A stretch of 64,000 bases of DNA. Origin: Spongiimicrobium salis. Lineage in GTDB: Bacteria; Bacteroidota; Bacteroidia; Flavobacteriales; Flavobacteriaceae. Made by a program: the position numbers and the translations under genes. The stretch spans positions 1 through 64,000 of the forward strand of contig NZ_JBHEQA010000001.1 of assembly GCF_043678055.1 (NCBI RefSeq). Direction: 5' to 3'. Below the pieces are notes generated by a model. That model did not search any database. It saw only the letters and a program-made list of their open reading frames with translations, and was not told where the DNA came from. Positions 61,097 through 64,000 of the stretch are shown here, in pieces (within the stretch, counting starts at the first letter, position 1; every line of letters begins with the position of its first letter).

Positions 61097-61580
61097 TTTT
61101 TGTAGGTTTATACATTATTGTTATTAATATCATCCGCAAGCGGACGTATGGTAGATTTGGGATAATCTAAATACATGATATTGATATAATAACGTATTTT
61201 ACGATATATATTGTAAGTATTTTCTTATTTTTTATTTATACTTACTTCCCTACTACACTGTACACGTAGTATCCTATTACTACCATTTTAGTTCTAAACG
61301 CATCAAATGAATAACTAACATTAGATTGCTTTTTTACGGTCTCACTGTACCTACTCTTTTAGCATTCCTGCTTTCGTACATCCTAAAAATACAGGCAATC
61401 GCAACGCACAAAATAGGGTTGTAGATGAAATACCTTTCTCTAGAGCCCAATAGCACTTTTCCATCGAGGAGTGAAACGAAAAGCCGCTTAACTCGTCTTG
61501 CTTCTAGAAAATAGTTATGATGTACCGACTCAGGCAACTTTTTCGCTTTGTTCTGCGTCTTTATTACTAAAACAACCTAA
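61097..61580. other. intergenic region with inverted repeats
   Basis: No confident gene in these 484 bp. TCCGC-AA-GCGGA (61133-61144) is a short hairpin. GTAAGTAT and ATACTTAC flank a T-rich centre near 61216-61250. A minus-strand open frame at 61334-61537 (67 codons) has no recognised family or start context, and I do not call it a gene. Confidence 0.4.
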
Positions 61581-62432
61581 ATGAAAAAAAGATCTCCCTT
61601 TTTGTTTGCCATCATCAGCCTTGTTTATATTGGCATAGTACTACTAGTCCCTTTTGACCGCATGTTCCCTGAAACCTACTTCACCCCATTTCAAATTGAA
61701 TACCTGGCCTTGACTACAAAAATGACTTTTCTCTTCCTATTTGGATTGGGCGGTATCTTAAAATATGGATTGAAACCAATATCCGGTCTCTCCTCACGAG
61801 AGCCCTGGTCTTTCAAATACCTTAATCTTATTCCTATTTATCTTTTCTTAATAGGTGCTTCCGGCTTAATAGGCAAAGAGCTATCCCAAGTATCCCTATT
61901 TAACTTCGCTTTGTTATTGACGGCCTGCCTCATGGTAGGTTTTGCAGAGGAATTTATCTTTCGTGGATTTTTGCAATCCCTTTTTCTGAAAAAGTACGCG
62001 TCCCAGACTAAAGGTATTTTCAGGATTGCTTTTTTCCCCGCCTTGTTTTTTGGTCTTTCCCACTTCTTCAATTTATCCGTTAATGATAATGTACCACAAG
62101 TCATTGTTCAGGTCATTTATGCGGTATTCATTGGTTTCTTCTTTGGCGTTTTGTTATTAAAAACCAATAAATTGATTCCGATTGCCGTTACGCATGGACT
62201 TATCAATTTCTTCTTTCTAAGCAGCAGTTTACCAGGACTTAATGAGAATACTGAAGCGCCTGTTATCGCAGATCAAGAAGTGGATCTGGTCTCGCAAATA
62301 ACGGCCTCAGTTGGTCCCTTGATTTTATTTCTCCCTTTATTTTTAGTAGGTCTATTCTTGTTGCGAAAAGTAAAAAAAGAACATGCATTGAAAAAGTTGG
62401 CACTCCTGGAAGAATCAGAAACTGTGCTATAA
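61581..62432 (+). CDS. CPBP family intramembrane metalloprotease
   Basis: The 283-residue protein has about eight transmembrane helices and the CPBP (CAAX protease/bacteriocin-processing, Abi) motifs: 'GFAEEFIFRGFLQSLFL' (EExxxR), 'LFFGLSHFFNLS' (FxxxH) and 'IAVTHGLINFFFL' (HxxxN/B). These form a glutamate/histidine zinc-type active site in the membrane. Family members process prenylated proteins or small peptides and can give bacteriocin self-immunity. It converges with the channel gene after 14 bp. Confidence 0.93.
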   Translation: MKKRSPFLFAIISLVYIGIVLLVPFDRMFPETYFTPFQIEYLALTTKMTFLFLFGLGGILKYGLKPISGLSSREPWSFKYLNLIPIYLFLIGASGLIGKELSQVSLFNFALLLTACLMVGFAEEFIFRGFLQSLFLKKYASQTKGIFRIAFFPALFFGLSHFFNLSVNDNVPQVIVQVIYAVFIGFFFGVLLLKTNKLIPIAVTHGLINFFFLSSSLPGLNENTEAPVIADQEVDLVSQITASVGPLILFLPLFLVGLFLLRKVKKEHALKKLALLEESETVL

Positions 62433-62446
62433 GCAATGCTGCATTT

Positions 62447-63115
62447 TTAGGATTCTTTGGTGGAATGCCGAATGTATTTTTCCACTACCACCGCAGTAAT
62501 GATTACCATGTAGAACTGCCCCATTAATCCTACCAAGATGGCCGCTTTTTGGGCCACGGGCGTCGTAGGTACGATTTCACCATAACCAATGGTCAAAAGG
62601 GTAATATAAGCATAGTACATTATGCCATCGGCCCTAAGGTCAAAATTATCCTGATCCAATAAAGGTCCCTGAAAGGAAGCTGGAGCTATAAGTTCAATGG
62701 ACATGAACAATAGAAATGCTAGAAAACCTAAGGAAATATAGCCACTCATTAAACCCATAATTACATTTTTATCCACAATCTTTGCGCTCCAAACCTGATG
62801 AATAATATTCCAGGTGACAATGCTATAAAAGATAAAATAGATAGACATTCGCAATAAGACCTCACCATTACCGGTCCGTGTAATGAGACTTGAACCAAAT
62901 ACTCCTGCCGAAATCAAAAACAAGCAAATGAGAAACCACATGAGTTTTCTTCGTTTCGAAATCAATAAAATCCCTGCACAAATATTCAACAAGAACAATA
63001 AAGGCAATAAAATATGTTCGTGAAACTTCTGCGGTACCAATAAGGAACTAAATAGGATAAAAACCTGTGTTAACAGAAAAAATTCAAATCGGTGTTTATA
63101 TAGTCGTTTCAACAT
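62447..63115 (-). CDS. potassium channel family protein
   Basis: The 222-residue protein has six or so hydrophobic segments and the selectivity filter 'LLTIGYGEIVPTTPVAQ' (TxGYG) between the last two helices, as in the Ion_trans_2 (two-helix pore) domain. The N-terminal half has extra helices ('FFLLTQVFILFSSLLVP' and following). No cytoplasmic RCK domain is present. It probably conducts K+; gating is unknown. Confidence 0.92.
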   Translation of the reverse strand: MLKRLYKHRFEFFLLTQVFILFSSLLVPQKFHEHILLPLLFLLNICAGILLISKRRKLMWFLICLFLISAGVFGSSLITRTGNGEVLLRMSIYFIFYSIVTWNIIHQVWSAKIVDKNVIMGLMSGYISLGFLAFLLFMSIELIAPASFQGPLLDQDNFDLRADGIMYYAYITLLTIGYGEIVPTTPVAQKAAILVGLMGQFYMVIITAVVVEKYIRHSTKES

Positions 63116-63192
63116 AGTGCTAGGTGTCCATACAATCTTTTGATGTTTTATAGAACCATTGTATTCCTTTTAATGGTGTTTCCTCAATTCCC

Positions 63193-64000
63193 TTAGTCTT
63201 CCAGTAAGGCCTCATCAAACGTATAATCGTTATAGCTTATCTTAAACAATAAACTGTAAAAGGAAGGAATAAAAATCAATGTTATGATGGTACCAAACAA
63301 TAGTCCGATCATAATGCTCACCGCCATGCCTTCCCACATTTCACCTCCACTCAAATACAAAGGAATAAGTCCTAGAACCGTAGTAAAAGTTGCCAACAAA
63401 ATAGGTCGAAAACGTTGTAAACAAGCGGTGATGACCGCATCTTGTTCCGTTCTGCCCAAATCTTTCTGTTCCACTTCCATCCGATCTACCAATACGATAG
63501 CATTATTGATAACGATTCCGGCTAAAGAAATGACCCCTAAAAAAGGCATAAAGCCAAAAGCCTCTTGAAATATCAATAAGCCAATGACCACTCCAATAAT
63601 GGCTAAGGGTATGGTCAGAACGATCATTGTCATTTTCCGAATCGAATTGAACTGAATGATCAAGAGCAGTACAATGATAAAACCTGAAATAGGCAAATAT
63701 CCAATAACGGACCCCATGGTTTTTGCCGTGTTTTCGGCATCTCCTCCAAATTTATAGGAATACCCTGCTGGCCATAGTTTTGCCTGTTCTTCCAACCAAG
63801 GCGTAATTTCATTAGTGATACTACTGGCATTTGCCCCTTCTCTCAACTCACTACTGATGTTGATGGTACGCAACAGATCCAGGCGTTTTATCTTGGCATA
63901 TTGCCATTCCGGAACAATAGATGCCACTTGGAGCAAGGGAACGCTCTTCCCTGAATTTTGAGCAAAAATATTCATGGTTTCCAGAGAGGCCAAAGATTGT
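63193..64000 (-). CDS. RND efflux transporter permease, C-terminal part (runs off the right edge)
   Basis: The reading frame is open to the window edge, so only the last ~268 residues are seen. They contain the end of a periplasmic domain ('PWLEEQAKLWPAGYSYKFGGDAENTAKTMGSVIGYLPISGFIIVLLLIIQFNSIRKMTMIVLTIPLAIIGVVIGLLIFQ') and the last helices with 'GVISLAGIVINNAIVLVDRMEVEQKDLGRTEQDAVITACLQRFRPILLATFTTVLGLIPLYL', the classic AcrB-family motif. It exports drugs, metals or other small molecules with a membrane-fusion and outer-membrane partner outside this window. ATG-like starts inside the visible part are not the true start. Confidence 0.95.
   Translation of the reverse strand, partial: QSLASLETMNIFAQNSGKSVPLLQVASIVPEWQYAKIKRLDLLRTINISSELREGANASSITNEITPWLEEQAKLWPAGYSYKFGGDAENTAKTMGSVIGYLPISGFIIVLLLIIQFNSIRKMTMIVLTIPLAIIGVVIGLLIFQEAFGFMPFLGVISLAGIVINNAIVLVDRMEVEQKDLGRTEQDAVITACLQRFRPILLATFTTVLGLIPLYLSGGEMWEGMAVSIMIGLLFGTIITLIFIPSFYSLLFKISYNDYTFDEALLED

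Noticed and set aside
61334..61537. 67-codon minus-strand frame (MPESVHHNYFLEARRVKRLF and further)
   Set aside because: No recognised family, promoter or neighbour relation; could be a repeated non-coding sequence. Needs a genome-wide search before being called a gene.

Overview
The window looks like chromosomal DNA of a marine-type Flavobacteriaceae (Bacteroidota). The 5' end of a 16S rRNA gene at the left edge reads like a flavobacterial 16S. Several promoters match the Bacteroidota form TTG/TTTG - 19 or 20 bp - TAnnTTTG, Shine-Dalgarno sequences are largely absent, and the families (DUF5777, LruC, PorT-like barrels, YceI, split transketolase) are typical of that group. I cannot name the genus from sequence alone.

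Left part (1-18.9 kb) is core housekeeping: a 16S rRNA gene on the minus strand, diverging from thrS-infC-rpmI-rplT (infC apparently starts at AUA), then small conserved genes, dnaB, accA, an EamA transporter, an LptF/LptG permease, tgt, a split transketolase, an outer-membrane barrel, an FKBP lipoprotein, an S4 protein, a phosphoribosyltransferase, shikimate kinase and tRNA-Lys. The rRNA and tRNA-Lys promoters share an identical 17-bp block over the -7 box and a GC-rich discriminator.

Middle part (19-36.7 kb) is accessory: an orphan double-glycine-leader Cys-rich peptide, a decayed IS3-type transposase, a cytochrome c/YceI/OB-fold/DUF5777/HMA-like operon, a hydrolase-pseudocyclase-AraC fusion, two TPR signalling proteins, a serine hydrolase with a propeller-like tail, a membrane AraC regulator, and a TetR/DsrE/flavin-oxidase-like cluster with two matching 18-bp operators.

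Right part (36.7-60.5 kb) is one large exopolysaccharide locus in three minus-strand transcription units: (1) rfbB-rfbA-rfbC-rfbD-galE for dTDP-rhamnose and UDP-galactose; (2) ugd-UDP-xylose synthase followed by four glycosyltransferases and an acyltransferase; (3) a receiver-like/sugar-transferase fusion, a half-size TolC-like protein, Wzc-like, Wzx-like and Wzy/ligase-like proteins, a glycosyltransferase and an LruC lipoprotein. All three units have the same promoter layout (CACAAC - exactly 29 bp - TAnATTTA). In two of them the CACAAC element is repeated 21 bp upstream. This suggests one dedicated activator for the whole locus and is the most interesting finding here. A hybrid sensor kinase lies between units 1 and 2, and a single-domain response regulator sits just upstream of unit 3.

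The window ends with a CPBP protease, a two-pore-type potassium channel protein and the C-terminal part of an RND efflux pump that runs off the right edge.
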